Assembly (NCBI GenBank): GCA_020719385.1
Contig: DYQK01000008.1
Coordinates: forward strand, 1 to 45,804
Length of the DNA stretch: 45,804 nucleotides
From: Rikenella microfusus
Lineage (GTDB): Bacteria; Bacteroidota; Bacteroidia; Bacteroidales; DYQK01
Reading direction: 5' to 3'
Numbering within the stretch: position 1 is the first letter of the stretch; each line of letters opens with the position of its first letter. The position numbers were made by a program, and so were the translations under genes. A model generated the notes under the pieces. The model worked only from the letters and a program-made list of their open reading frames with translations. It was not told where the DNA came from and did no database searches. Shown here piece by piece: positions 8,601 to 15,800 of this stretch.

Positions 8601-9015
8601 TTCGAAGGATTATTTTATGAAAAAAACGCCGACAAGTTATCAAATAACGGTTTTTCCGTTAAATGCGGGTTTTGTTTACATTGATATTCCTGAGGGTGCT
8701 GTTGAGGATTCTGCGGGCAATGCGAATTCTGCCATTCGATTTACAATTTTTTATAAACCGTTTAATATCAATACTTTAACGGATTTAGAATTTTCGATTT
8801 CTCCGAATCCTGTTGGAGAGAATTTTAAAATTGAAGTTTTCGAAAATAAATTTTTTGATGTAGAAATTTTTAATAACGAAGGGAAAAAACTTTTTTCAGC
8901 AAAAAATTGTCGAGAAAATATTTTTATTGATGGTAAAAATTTTTCGAAAGGAATTTATTTGGTGAAAATTTGTGTTGGCGAGCGATTTGTGTTGAAAAAA
9001 ATTGTTAAAAATTGA
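2617..9015 (+). CDS. Giant T9SS-secreted multidomain adhesin-like protein
   Basis: 2132 residues from the ATG at 2617. The order is: signal peptide (about 1-22, ending IFSQ); an N-terminal beta domain with ISSNGYVWFG (to about 245); segments resembling the BNR-associated N-domain, with the recurring 'FWVTFDIS/FWVVFDVS' strand; a jelly-roll-like part; a right-handed parallel beta-helix (about 1000-1430) with many N-rich turns; an IPT/TIG-like domain (about 1480-1555); and five bacterial Ig-like repeats of about 95-100 residues (about 1561-2045), each ending near 'D.AGN'. The last part is a type A T9SS sorting domain (ISPNPVGENFKIEV to the end). It is likely exported across the outer membrane and surface-attached or released. 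No catalytic motif was recognised, so adhesion or glycan binding is inferred. It is a single-gene unit with its own promoter. Confidence 0.88.
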   Translation: MKTQIIFFFIFHFWANIIFSQTQNYSFAANTNSYSELINPNVLASRNFDNSIFQNIPLNFQFGFNGNIFHSLNISSNGYVWFGNGVLNVENQALAAENSPDVEGIIAVLSLDLQPQVFSELSYKTEGIAPNRVFTVQWKNFKSQGNAGNGDKFNFQLKLVENSWQIKFCYGNFVKNSVSQNAQVGIKGNSQLDFLIRKTSTDWSQTTAADSIFETCLLSQNVKPLDNQVFTFTPPTKNIPQIEILQASTETAVPNGNHYPMLLIHPKLRWGTGNKILNSLIINTLNTDNSDVKPNGVKIFFTKKPFFNSDSLLAATSISNNSANFENLNFEICDTNTFFWVTFDISASATVSNILDAQILANQILISNLPYPNLDANPAGNRQISNEKSVFSVSAKQIATSFLEQNSTENPILMLDIEIRGNEGNLSLDSLQCVDLQGDTGIFSPDGIKLFRTTDTFFSTANLLAATNFENQIATFNIANPLNLPQGHTFLWICADIKSDTKLHKKIDFAILPQKIKINNKYFPDFALNPEGESYTEVVVNQYFPYIEKLDSASFSKFIHSKTFLRDTVFWKINSSQWVNNQRDTNSFASISYQSTNLSDWFISPPVNLGNLGNYLLEFDISLCGNPPNLQNNNRFVVLISSENGEIFKLSDTLKTFKSTSYIDSIFQHEIIDLQNRTGIVRFAFYAESQYQKSLNFLNIKNLQVRKKSPMRLISCKATQKNTNFVLPNTSNVEILKIEIETQNAFSPLNVNFFSIDMLENQGTTNISDVSKVKIFYTENFDTLNFQHPKTKLFGTELPFSYLGINGNQTLLDGKNYFWVVFDVSQNVIEGHFLDAACPSILISDTMRNVQNFSPQGKRKIADAPKISFIPQKKALGMSVRVLDNVQISDISQVNFSQNFKPRLYFKKSTSPNIFVNNSDTTDGWKFVEATMKNNISVSFSIDYQLLNTEIDTFDEIDYFIIAQDTFSTPNVAVNQGIFNVFPQNVNLTSEHFPVINTHRYSVIINSLSGIINVGNGQNFTSLTNAGGIFEAIENSVISGNLEIKITSNLNETGNFALRKWAENGAENYTISIKPADAAAKIISGNKPSKPLILLENSGKVIIDGSFNNAGSFLTFSNNAVTDSTTVLALQNIDFQRIMIKNCKFFTGSNAAKTFSILISNKNFESKNISQDTIFISNNQISKASCGLRIEKMKNLVISENIFGAETSANYLTESGIFANFCENIKISQNLLKNIINNSENIVIGIDLGEKNKRIFLEKNTLTNFQSTTSGAKGIFIHTQSLDNQIVVSNNSISKIFGLGGAEFSDANIGIGIEHSDNISLIFNAISLSGIADNSLATTSAALWLNNGNSRLNIRNNVFFNELTNTSTNSESFAVLNENEKIAFANIDFNDYFVNGNQGILGYFATYQRNLNEWKTATSQDDNSISANPFFTSASNLLPLQTSLVATEGQFLTNFSTDISGNLRDSVLPSIGCYEILPAFATIQNFNKECAKKQDTIFISGTFFTNAISVKFCGKTALSFSVDSATQIRAVVPSGDTTGNIEIRTKAGNCVSVSTFTIDNRKPRTTISSNANLFLNQNFEATIHFNEPILSFDTSDIFLENAKILNFQKLNDTNFSITISPLNEDTVFVQVLDSVCVDRAGNENLKSNSLLKIFDQTAPFVQFSATNEIDTVFKSFEIHFIFNEEVKNFTTSGISVTNATLKNFRKYTNFLYIAEIVPLNEGLVQIFLRKNAVFDEAGNGNEISDTFAIPYVIDTISPEIQVLSAVQSGGTVYSPFEVTFKFSEKVKQFAANDILVTNATLKNFSGSNSVYKAKIFPQNEGIVTLNIFANVAFDFAGNPSAEAKTFFVEYKIDVSAPKIQIISSAGNQVVLPFSVKILFNEDVNGFTLSDISVKNGREIDFLMLNKREYSATIIPFKEGAVQVSIPDSAAQDNAGNFNEVSNILVRYFYIDAISPTILITANTSGTTVQTNFVATFSFSEAVVGFNENDIVLTNASKDYFMKKTPTSYQITVFPLNAGFVYIDIPEGAVEDSAGNANSAIRFTIFYKPFNINTLTDLEFSISPNPVGENFKIEVFENKFFDVEIFNNEGKKLFSAKNCRENIFIDGKNFSKGIYLVKICVGERFVLKKIVKN

Positions 9016-9104
9016 AAAAATTAAGAAAAAAAATGTTATAAAAAGTTAAATTTTATTTAAAAAAATTAACTTTTGAGTTTTTTTCGAAAAAATGAGAGAA
9101 AAAT

Positions 9105-9135
9105 TTTGTAAATAGAAAAAAAATTATTTTCTTTG
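9105..9135 (+). promoter_or_regulatory. Promoter of the arginine decarboxylase
   Basis: TTTG (9105-9108), a 19-base spacer and TTTCTTTG (9128-9135), one mismatch from TAnnTTTG, followed by GCAGCC. Transcription would begin near 9142, about 105 nt upstream of the ATG. Confidence 0.55.
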
Positions 9136-9141
9136 CAGCCC

Positions 9142-9247
9142 AATTTGAAAGAAGTTGGAAAAACGCAATCTTCGTATTGCAAGTTAAAGAGCGAAACAAA
9201 AGTTGTTTCACTTAATTTATTCACCAAACACTCTTTTATGTACTACG
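9142..9247 (+). promoter_or_regulatory. Hairpin-rich 5' leader of the arginine decarboxylase
   Basis: About 105 nt with three successive predicted hairpins: CCAA/TTGG near 9140-9158; GCAAT-CTTCGT-ATTGC at 9165-9180; and GAAACAA-AAG-TTGTTTC at 9193-9209 (7 bp, perfect). None has a terminator T-run. The layout fits a translational control element or cis-regulatory RNA, for instance sensing arginine or a polyamine, but this is inference. I do not recognise a known riboswitch core. Confidence 0.4.
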
Positions 9248-9859
9248 ATGAGAGAAAAAATAGTAGCACAACAATTTTCGCAGGATGGTCGTGAGTTTGC
9301 AGGTGTGTTGATGGGCAACCGCATTCCTAAGGACTATTTCGTAACAAAAGGCACAGGACAAAGCGATATCGCTATTCACGCAGGTTCTTATCACCTTGCT
9401 TTGAAGTCAGCCAATATTGAGATGTGTAACATAATGACTTATTCGTCCATTTTGCCTCCCATTGCTTGTCGTATTGACCGCCCGCAGAAGTTGGTTCATG
9501 GGGCAGTGATGGAATCAATAATGGCTGTTTGTACTGCAAACAAAGGCGAACGTGCCACTGCAGGAATAATTTATGGTTGGCTCATTGACAGACAAACTAA
9601 TGAACGGTACGGCGGACTCGTATGCGAGCATTACGGCAATTATACTGTTGATGAGATTTCTACTCTTCTACGTGCCAGTTTAAATGAGTTGTTCGAAAAT
9701 GGTTTTTCAGAACAATGTCGACTGGAAAATATCGAAATCTTTACAGAAAGCTTCGTTCCCGAAAAAACATACGGCACCGCACTTGTCGCCCTGTGTTTTG
9801 TGAACTACGTTTTTCCAATCTTAGAAAATTCGTATGTAACAGAAATGAAAGTGAAATAA
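9248..9859 (+). CDS. Pyruvoyl-dependent arginine decarboxylase
   Basis: 203 residues from the ATG at 9248. The track start is a TTG inside a leader hairpin. Family features are GTGQSD (35-40), the HAGSYHLAL segment, and the self-cleavage site TYSSILPP. Ser66-Ser67 would be cut so that Ser67 becomes the pyruvoyl cofactor. Glu127 in GGLVCEHY is a candidate for the catalytic acid. The layout resembles archaeal PvlArgDC and chlamydial AaxB. It would convert arginine to agmatine and CO2, feeding polyamine synthesis or acid resistance. No arginine/agmatine antiporter or agmatinase is nearby. Codons are visibly more GC-rich than in neighbouring genes, which is compatible with horizontal acquisition. 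Confidence 0.88.
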   Translation: MREKIVAQQFSQDGREFAGVLMGNRIPKDYFVTKGTGQSDIAIHAGSYHLALKSANIEMCNIMTYSSILPPIACRIDRPQKLVHGAVMESIMAVCTANKGERATAGIIYGWLIDRQTNERYGGLVCEHYGNYTVDEISTLLRASLNELFENGFSEQCRLENIEIFTESFVPEKTYGTALVALCFVNYVFPILENSYVTEMKVK

Positions 9860-9929
9860 AATTTTCTGTATTCGCAAGACTTCACTGAAATAAAAAATTT
9901 TCAAAGTTTTTAATAAATTTTGAGAATTT

Positions 9930-9962
9930 TTTGTATTTTTTGAGAAAAATTTAGTATATTTG
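9930..9962 (+). promoter_or_regulatory. Promoter of the Rpn remnant
   Basis: TTTG (9930-9933), a 21-base spacer and TATATTTG (9955-9962), a full consensus match, 14 bases upstream of the ATG at 9977. Confidence 0.6.
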
Positions 9963-9976
9963 CGAAAAATTTTCTT

Positions 9977-10168
9977 ATGTTTACGAGATATATCAATTTA
10001 TTTACCGATTTTGGGTTTATTGAGAAAGGCATCGAGCAAGGAATTGAGAAAGGTTCGCAAGAAAGCAAACTCGAAATAGCTCGAAATTTGAAAAAATTAG
10101 GACTTTCTATTGAGAATATTTCTCAAGCAACAGGTCTTTCGCAAACAGAAATCGAAAATTTGAACTAA
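9977..10168 (+). CDS. Internally deleted Rpn-family (PD-(D/E)XK) nuclease, 63-residue remnant
   Basis: The first 14 residues (MFTRYINLFTDFGF) match the N-terminus of Rpn/PDDEXK-2 transposase-like nucleases (typically ...RYINPFTDFGFKK.FG). From residue 15 the sequence jumps to the C-terminal part of the same family: the IEKGIEQGIEKG linker repeat, then a LEIARNLKKLGLSIENISQATGLS-type helix-turn-helix tail. The roughly 200-residue catalytic core is missing, apparently by a clean in-frame deletion. Promoter, start, stop and terminator are intact, so a small protein could be made. Full-length relatives are DNA nucleases, and small C-terminal Rpn products have been described as antitoxins of the large form. 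Whether this one acts that way or is decaying is unknown. Confidence 0.7.
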   Translation: MFTRYINLFTDFGFIEKGIEQGIEKGSQESKLEIARNLKKLGLSIENISQATGLSQTEIENLN

Positions 10169-10182
10169 ACTTTTCAATAATA

Positions 10183-10215
10183 AAAAATGTTACTCAAAAT
10201 TTGAGTAACATTTTT
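10183..10215. terminator. Bidirectional terminator between Rpn remnant and aspS
   Basis: A 16-bp perfect stem, AAAAATGTTACTCAAA (10183-10198) with TTTGAGTAACATTTTT (10200-10215). The A- and T-runs on the two arms serve both convergent genes. Confidence 0.92.
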
Positions 10216-10220
10216 GTTTT

Positions 10221-11969
10221 TTACACGCAACGAATGTGCAATTCGTTAATTTGTTGTTGCGAAATCGGTGCTGGAGTGTCAAGCATCATATCTCTGCCTG
10301 CGTTGTTTTTGGGAAATGCCATTACATCTCGGATACTTTCTGATTCGTTGAAAATGGCTGTCCATCTGTCGAAACCAAACGCAATGCCTCCGTGCGGAGG
10401 TGCTCCGAATTTAAACGCATTTAAAAGAAAACCAAATTGTTTCTCCGCTTCTTCTTGAGAAAAACCAAGAACATTAAACATTTTTTTCTGCAATTCAGAA
10501 TTGTGAATTCTTATTGACCCGCCGCCAATTTCTGTTCCATTTATCACTAAATCGTATGCGTTTGCCCGAACTTCGGCAGGATTTGAGTCTAAAAGAGAAA
10601 AGTCTTCTTTGTGCGGAGACGTAAACGGATGATGTTTTGCTTGAAAACGTTGATTTTCAGCATCCCATTCTAACAACGGAAAATCGAGAACCCAAAGCGG
10701 GAAAAATGTTTTTGAATCTCGCAAACCGAGACGTTTTGCCATCTCAAGACGCAACTCGCCCAACGCAACAAGCGTTTTTTCTTTTTCGCCGCACAGAATC
10801 AATAACGTATCTTGTTCTTGTGCGTTACATTTCTCTGCCCAAATTTTTAACTCATCAGCGGAATAAAACTTGTCAACAGATGACTTTATGCCCGAAGTGT
10901 TGGGAGAAAATTTAACATAAACTAAACCTTTTGCCCCAATTTGAGGACGTTTAACCCATTCTGTCAATTCGTCAATTTGTTTTCGCGAGTATTCAGAAAT
11001 ATTTTTCACGCAAATTGCTCCGATATATTCTGATTCGTCAAAAACTTTGAAATTTTTACCTTTCACCAAATCGGTAATATTCGTAAAACGCATATCAAAA
11101 CGCAAATCGGGCTTGTCTGAACCGTAAAATTCCATCGCCTCGGCGTAAGACATTCGCAAAAACGGCTTTTCAAATTCAATATTTCTCACCGTTTTGAACA
11201 AATGTTTCGCTAAACCCTCGAAGGTTTGTAAAATATCTTCTTGCTCAACAAAGGACATTTCGCAATCGATTTGTGTAAATTCAGGTTGACGGTCTGCTCG
11301 CAAATCTTCATCTCGAAAACAACGCACAATTTGATAATATTTGTCGTAACCTGCCACCATCAACAATTGTTTAAAAAGTTGTGGAGACTGCGGAAGTGCG
11401 TAAAATTTCCCTTCGCCTGCACGCGAGGGAACAACAAAATCTCTCGCCCCTTCAGGAGTTGAACGAATCAAAAACGGCGTTTCAATGTCTAAAAAGTGTT
11501 TTTCATTGAGATATTTTCGCGTTTCTTGACTCATTTTGTGCCGCAATTCGAGTGCTTTTTGCAACGGAGTTCGTCTCAGGTCGAGATAACGATATTTCAT
11601 TCGCAATTCCTCGCCGCCATCGGTTTCGTCTTTGATGGTAAAAGGAGGCACTTCTGACGGATTTAAAATATTTAACGTTTCAACATCCATTTCGATGTCT
11701 CCTGTCGGCAGGTCGGGATTTTTGCTACTGCGTTCAATAACTTTTCCCTCAACTTGAATAACAAATTCTCGTCCCAAAAATTGCGTCATCTCGCACAAAT
11801 CCTTATTTTTTGCGATATTAAAAACCAACTGCGTGATTCCATAACGGTCGCGAAGGTCAACAAAAGTCATTCCGCCCATTAAACGAATTCGTTGCACCCA
11901 ACCACACAATTTTACGATTTCATTCACATTTTCGATGCGAAGTTCACCGCAAGTATGACTTCTATACAT
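10221..11969 (-). CDS. aspS: Aspartyl-tRNA synthetase
   Basis: 582 residues, normal for bacterial AspRS. An N-terminal OB-fold anticodon-binding domain ([26 protein letters not shown]) leads into a class II catalytic core. Motif 2 reads [18 protein letters not shown] and motif 3 reads [11 protein letters not shown] bacterial GAD insertion domain lies between about 290 and 410. The enzyme charges tRNA-Asp with aspartate in the cytoplasm. The ATG at 11969 is 30 bases from a minus-strand TACTTTTG box, and the gene ends at the shared terminator. It appears monocistronic. Confidence 0.97.
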   Translation of the reverse strand: MYRSHTCGELRIENVNEIVKLCGWVQRIRLMGGMTFVDLRDRYGITQLVFNIAKNKDLCEMTQFLGREFVIQVEGKVIERSSKNPDLPTGDIEMDVETLNILNPSEVPPFTIKDETDGGEELRMKYRYLDLRRTPLQKALELRHKMSQETRKYLNEKHFLDIETPFLIRSTPEGARDFVVPSRAGEGKFYALPQSPQLFKQLLMVAGYDKYYQIVRCFRDEDLRADRQPEFTQIDCEMSFVEQEDILQTFEGLAKHLFKTVRNIEFEKPFLRMSYAEAMEFYGSDKPDLRFDMRFTNITDLVKGKNFKVFDESEYIGAICVKNISEYSRKQIDELTEWVKRPQIGAKGLVYVKFSPNTSGIKSSVDKFYSADELKIWAEKCNAQEQDTLLILCGEKEKTLVALGELRLEMAKRLGLRDSKTFFPLWVLDFPLLEWDAENQRFQAKHHPFTSPHKEDFSLLDSNPAEVRANAYDLVINGTEIGGGSIRIHNSELQKKMFNVLGFSQEEAEKQFGFLLNAFKFGAPPHGGIAFGFDRWTAIFNESESIRDVMAFPKNNAGRDMMLDTPAPISQQQINELHIRCV

Positions 11970-11998
11970 AAAAAATTATTTTATCAAATTTCAAATTA

Positions 11999-12006
11999 CA
12001 AAAGTA
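11999..12006 (-). promoter_or_regulatory. -7 box of aspS
   Basis: The minus strand reads TACTTTTG, a full match to TAnnTTTG, about 30 bases upstream of the aspS ATG. It is divergent from the promoter at 12026-12056. Confidence 0.6.
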
Positions 12007-12025
12007 AAAATTTTTCTCGAAAAAT

Positions 12026-12056
12026 TTTGTTTTTTCCCAAATTTTTTTTATCTTTG
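12026..12056 (+). promoter_or_regulatory. Promoter of the PD-(D/E)XK-like gene
   Basis: TTTG (12026-12029), a 19-base spacer and TATCTTTG (12049-12056), 11 bases upstream of the ATG at 12068. The leader would be almost absent. Confidence 0.7.
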
Positions 12057-12067
12057 CAAAAAAAATT

Positions 12068-12697
12068 ATGGCATACTCAAGTTTTTCTTACACCGATTTA
12101 GAAGAGAAATTTGGAATAAAATTTAAGGAAAAAATTTTATTTTCAAATTTTAAAAAAATTAAACCGTCGAAATGGTTAATTGCTGCTTTGCAAAGATTAA
12201 AAAAATTAGGAATTGGAAACGAAAAATCTCGTTCCGAGAGAATTATTACTCCCATTTTGGCAGAAGTTGCTTCGTTAAACGAGAATTTATTAAACGAAAG
12301 TTTATTTGCGATTATTTCGGGAGTAAATCTTGATGTTGATGTTTCGCTTGGTTTAAATGGCGAATGCGATTTTATGTTTGCCCTCGGCGGCTCGCAAGAG
12401 TTGATGTCTCCTCCGATTTTTTGTATCGCTGAGGCAAAACGTCAAGATTTGGAAGCAGGGATAATTCAAGCATCAGCACAAGTTGTCGGGGCAAGAATCT
12501 ATAATGAAAAGAAAAAATTTCCATTAGAAACTTTGTACGGAGCAACAACGACAGGCGAGGTTTGGCGTTTTTTGAAATATGAAAAAAATGAAATTACTTT
12601 CGACAAAAATCGATATTTCATCGACAATTTGTCTAAACTTTTGGGTGTTTTACAAAATATTGTTGAGATTTCTGCAAAATCTGTTTTTTCAAAGTGA
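12068..12697 (+). CDS. PD-(D/E)XK-like hypothetical protein
   Basis: 209 residues, cytosolic. The pattern is that of a restriction-endonuclease-like fold: a helix with SRSERIITPIL (Glu57), then GECDFMF with Asp101, then IAEAKR with Glu122 and Lys124, and a following helix with Gln134/Gln138. The rest (YGATTTGEVWRFLKYE, then DNLSKLLGVL) recalls a family of unnamed proteins common in cyanobacteria that carry the same layout. It is a single-gene unit with its own promoter and terminator. No methylase or specificity subunit is adjacent, so a classic restriction system is unlikely. The biological role is unknown, and nuclease activity is inferred from the residues only. Confidence 0.6.
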   Translation: MAYSSFSYTDLEEKFGIKFKEKILFSNFKKIKPSKWLIAALQRLKKLGIGNEKSRSERIITPILAEVASLNENLLNESLFAIISGVNLDVDVSLGLNGECDFMFALGGSQELMSPPIFCIAEAKRQDLEAGIIQASAQVVGARIYNEKKKFPLETLYGATTTGEVWRFLKYEKNEITFDKNRYFIDNLSKLLGVLQNIVEISAKSVFSK

Positions 12698-12721
12698 GAA
12701 AAATTAGTTTTATCGCAAAAA

Positions 12722-12760
12722 AATAAATTTGCAAGTTTTAAACTTGTGAATTTATTTTCT
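12722..12760 (+). terminator. Terminator after the PD-(D/E)XK-like gene
   Basis: A long imperfect hairpin, AATAAATT (12722-12729) with AATTTATT (12749-12756) enclosing CAAGTTTTAAACTTG, followed by TTCTTTT. Confidence 0.75.
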
Positions 12761-12793
12761 TTTAACAAAAAAATTGTTTTTTTGTATATAAAA

Positions 12794-12840
12794 TTTGTAT
12801 TTATAAAATTAAAATTTTACTTTTGCCCCAAAAGTAAAAT
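12794..12840 (+). promoter_or_regulatory. Promoter overlapped by a 12-bp perfect palindrome
   Basis: TTTG (12794-12797), a 20-base spacer and TACTTTTG (12818-12825) form a consensus promoter. The -7 box is the core of an inverted repeat, ATTTTACTTTTG (12814-12825), CCC, CAAAAGTAAAAT (12829-12840). The palindrome covers the -7 region and predicted start site, so it may be a repressor operator or a 5'-end RNA stem. Confidence 0.65.
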
Positions 12841-12849
12841 CATTTTTCT

Positions 12850-15800
12850 ATGACGTTTCATTTCTCTTATATAAAAATTTATTTATTTCTCATTTTTGCG
12901 TTTATTTTTTCGAATCTTTACTCGCAAACTAAAAGAATTAAATTTCAACGCATCTCTTTTGAACAAGGATTATCTGAAAGTTACGTTAAATCAATTATTC
13001 AGGACAAAAAAGGGTTTATTTGGTTCGCAACATTGGACGGACTAAATAAATATGACGGCTATAAAATCCGTATTTACCGAAATAAAGTACACGATTCGAC
13101 TTCTATTTCTGATAACGATGTGAATATTTTATACGAATCTGACGGAATTCTTTGGGCAGGAACGAATAATCAGGGAATTTGTCGTTATGATGCACTTCGA
13201 GATAAATTTCACACATATAAAACCAACGCAGGTTTAACCAACAATAAAATTACTGCCATCAGTGGCAAAAACGAAATTCTTTGGGTCGGAACAGCAAACG
13301 GACTCAATAAATTAAATACTCAAACAGGGAAGATTCAGAATTTTAAACATTCAGAAACCGAAAATTCGCTTTTGAGTAATAAAATTACCGCTCTTTTGCA
13401 AATTTCAGATGAAATTTTGTGGATCGGAACAGATAAAGGACTCTCGCAATTCAATTTTAAAACCGAAAAATTTACTCATTTTATCATCAGTGAAATTACA
13501 ACGTTGTTTTTGGACAAAGAAAATTTTCTTTGGGTCGGGACAAAGCAAGGTTTAGCGAAACTCGATTCTCAAAAAAATTCGTTCACAAATTTTAGAAATG
13601 ATTTAAAAAATGCAGAAACAATCGCGAATAATTGGGTCACAGGAATTATTGAAGACGCAGAAGGTTTTATTTGGGTGAGTACAAACGGCGGCGGACTCAA
13701 TAAACTGGATAAAAAAACAGGACTTTTTCAACGTTTCGAAACAGACCCCTCTGACGAAACAGGACTCAAGACCAACAACATTTTAACTTTATATCAAGAC
13801 GCAACATCAATTCTTTGGGTCGGAACAGCGTACAAAGGCGTTTATAAATGGAATCGAGCCGCAGAAAACTTAGATTTATTTCGACATAATCCTTATGTTA
13901 CTTGGAGTCTGAGTTCCGACCAAGTACGCACAATTTACGAAGACCGAGAAGGAACAATTTGGATAGGAACCGTCGAAGGCGGACTAAATCAATGGAATAA
14001 AAACGAAAACAAATTTATTCATTACAAGCACAGCAATTCTGACGCAACAACATTGAGTCATAATCACATTCGAGCCATTTTCGAAGATTCGAAAGGAAAT
14101 TTTTGGGTCGGAACACACGAAGGAGGACTCAATAAACTCGATAAAAAAACAGGAAAAGCAAAACGTTACCTCGCAGATGGAAAATTAAACTCTATCTCGC
14201 ACAACAGCGTCTGGAAAATTTACGAAGACAAAAAACAAAATCTCTGGATTTGCACCAACGGCGGCGGTTTAAACTTATTCGATTATAAAACAGAAACATT
14301 TTCTGCCTTCCGCACAGACTCAACATCGAAAACTTCAATATCAGACGACAGAGTAACCACCGTTTTTCAAGATTCAAAAGGAATTTTATGGGTCGGAACA
14401 TTCGGCGGCGGTTTAAACGCCTTCGATTACGAGAAAAAAACTTTCACGCATTACAAAAACGACAAAAATAATCCCAAAAGCATCAGCGACAACAGAATTT
14501 ATTGCATAATGGAAGACAAAAACGACACATTATGGATAGGCACAAAAGGAGGATTAAACAAATTTGACAGAAACTCGCAAACTTTTTCGCATTACACCGA
14601 AGAAAATGACTTTCCTAACAACGTAATGATGGGAATATTAGAAGACGAACAAGGTTGTTTATGGGTAAGCACAAACAACGGTCTCGCCCGATTCAACAAA
14701 AAAACAGGAAAAGTTCGAAGTTACAGCGTCAGAGACGGTTTACAAAGCAACGAATTCTTAGTTGGGTCATATTGCAGAGCAAAAAATGGCGAAATGTTCT
14801 TCGGCGGCGTTGATGGTTTTAACGTTTTTTATCCCTCAAAAATCAAAGAAAATACAAATAAACCGTTAGTCGTTATTACGGGGTTTCAAATTTCAAACGA
14901 ATTTGTCGAATTTGACACCGTTATCGCAGAAAAAAAACATATCGAACTGGAATATTGGCAGCGAGACCTGTCTTTTGATTTTGTTGCGTTAGACTACATT
15001 TTTTCTGAAAAAAATCAATATAAATATAAACTTGAGGGTTATGACAAAAAATGGACTTTCGCAAAAAATCGCCGCGCCGCTTCTTATACAAACCTTCCGC
15101 CAGGAAATTATGTGTTTAAAGTTATTGGGTCTAACAATGACGAAGTGTGGAACGACAAAGCAACAGAGATAAAAATCGTTATTGTTCCTGCTATTTGGCA
15201 GCGAAAATGGTTTATTCCTGCGTTAGTCGGACTTGGCGTTTTGATAATTATCTCGGTTTTACTTTTGCGAATGAAAAGAATCCGCGAGCAAAACGAAAAA
15301 CTCGAAAAATTAGTTCAAATTCGGACAGCAGAAGTGGTTAAACAGAAAGAAGAAATTGAAGTACATCTCAAGGCTATTGAGTTGAAAAATGTCGAAATCG
15401 AGAAAAAGAACGAAGTTTTAGAGGAACAGAAATCTCTTATTCAAGCACATTTAACAGAAATCGAAGCAAAAAATATCGAACTTGCTCATCAAAAGAAGGA
15501 AATTATTGACAGTATTCACTACGCAAGACGCATTCAGACAGCCACATTGCGTAATCCCTTAGCGAATCGCGATGTTGAACATTTTGTCTTGTTCCGACCT
15601 AAGGATATTGTCAGCGGCGATTTTTACTGGATTAGCGAAAAAGATAATCGACTCATTATTGTTGCCGCAGACTGCACAGGTCACGGAGTTCCGGGGGCAT
15701 TCATGTCAATGTTGGGTGTTTCTTTGTTAAATAAAATTGTCAATGAAGAAGGAATCACTCAACCAAGTGAAATCTTGAACTGGTTGCGAGATAACATTAC

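Noticed and set aside
9203-9247. Track start TTG for the arginine decarboxylase
   Set aside because: The TTG is inside a perfect leader hairpin, the extra 15 residues have no family counterpart, and the ATG at 9248 gives a normal N-terminus.
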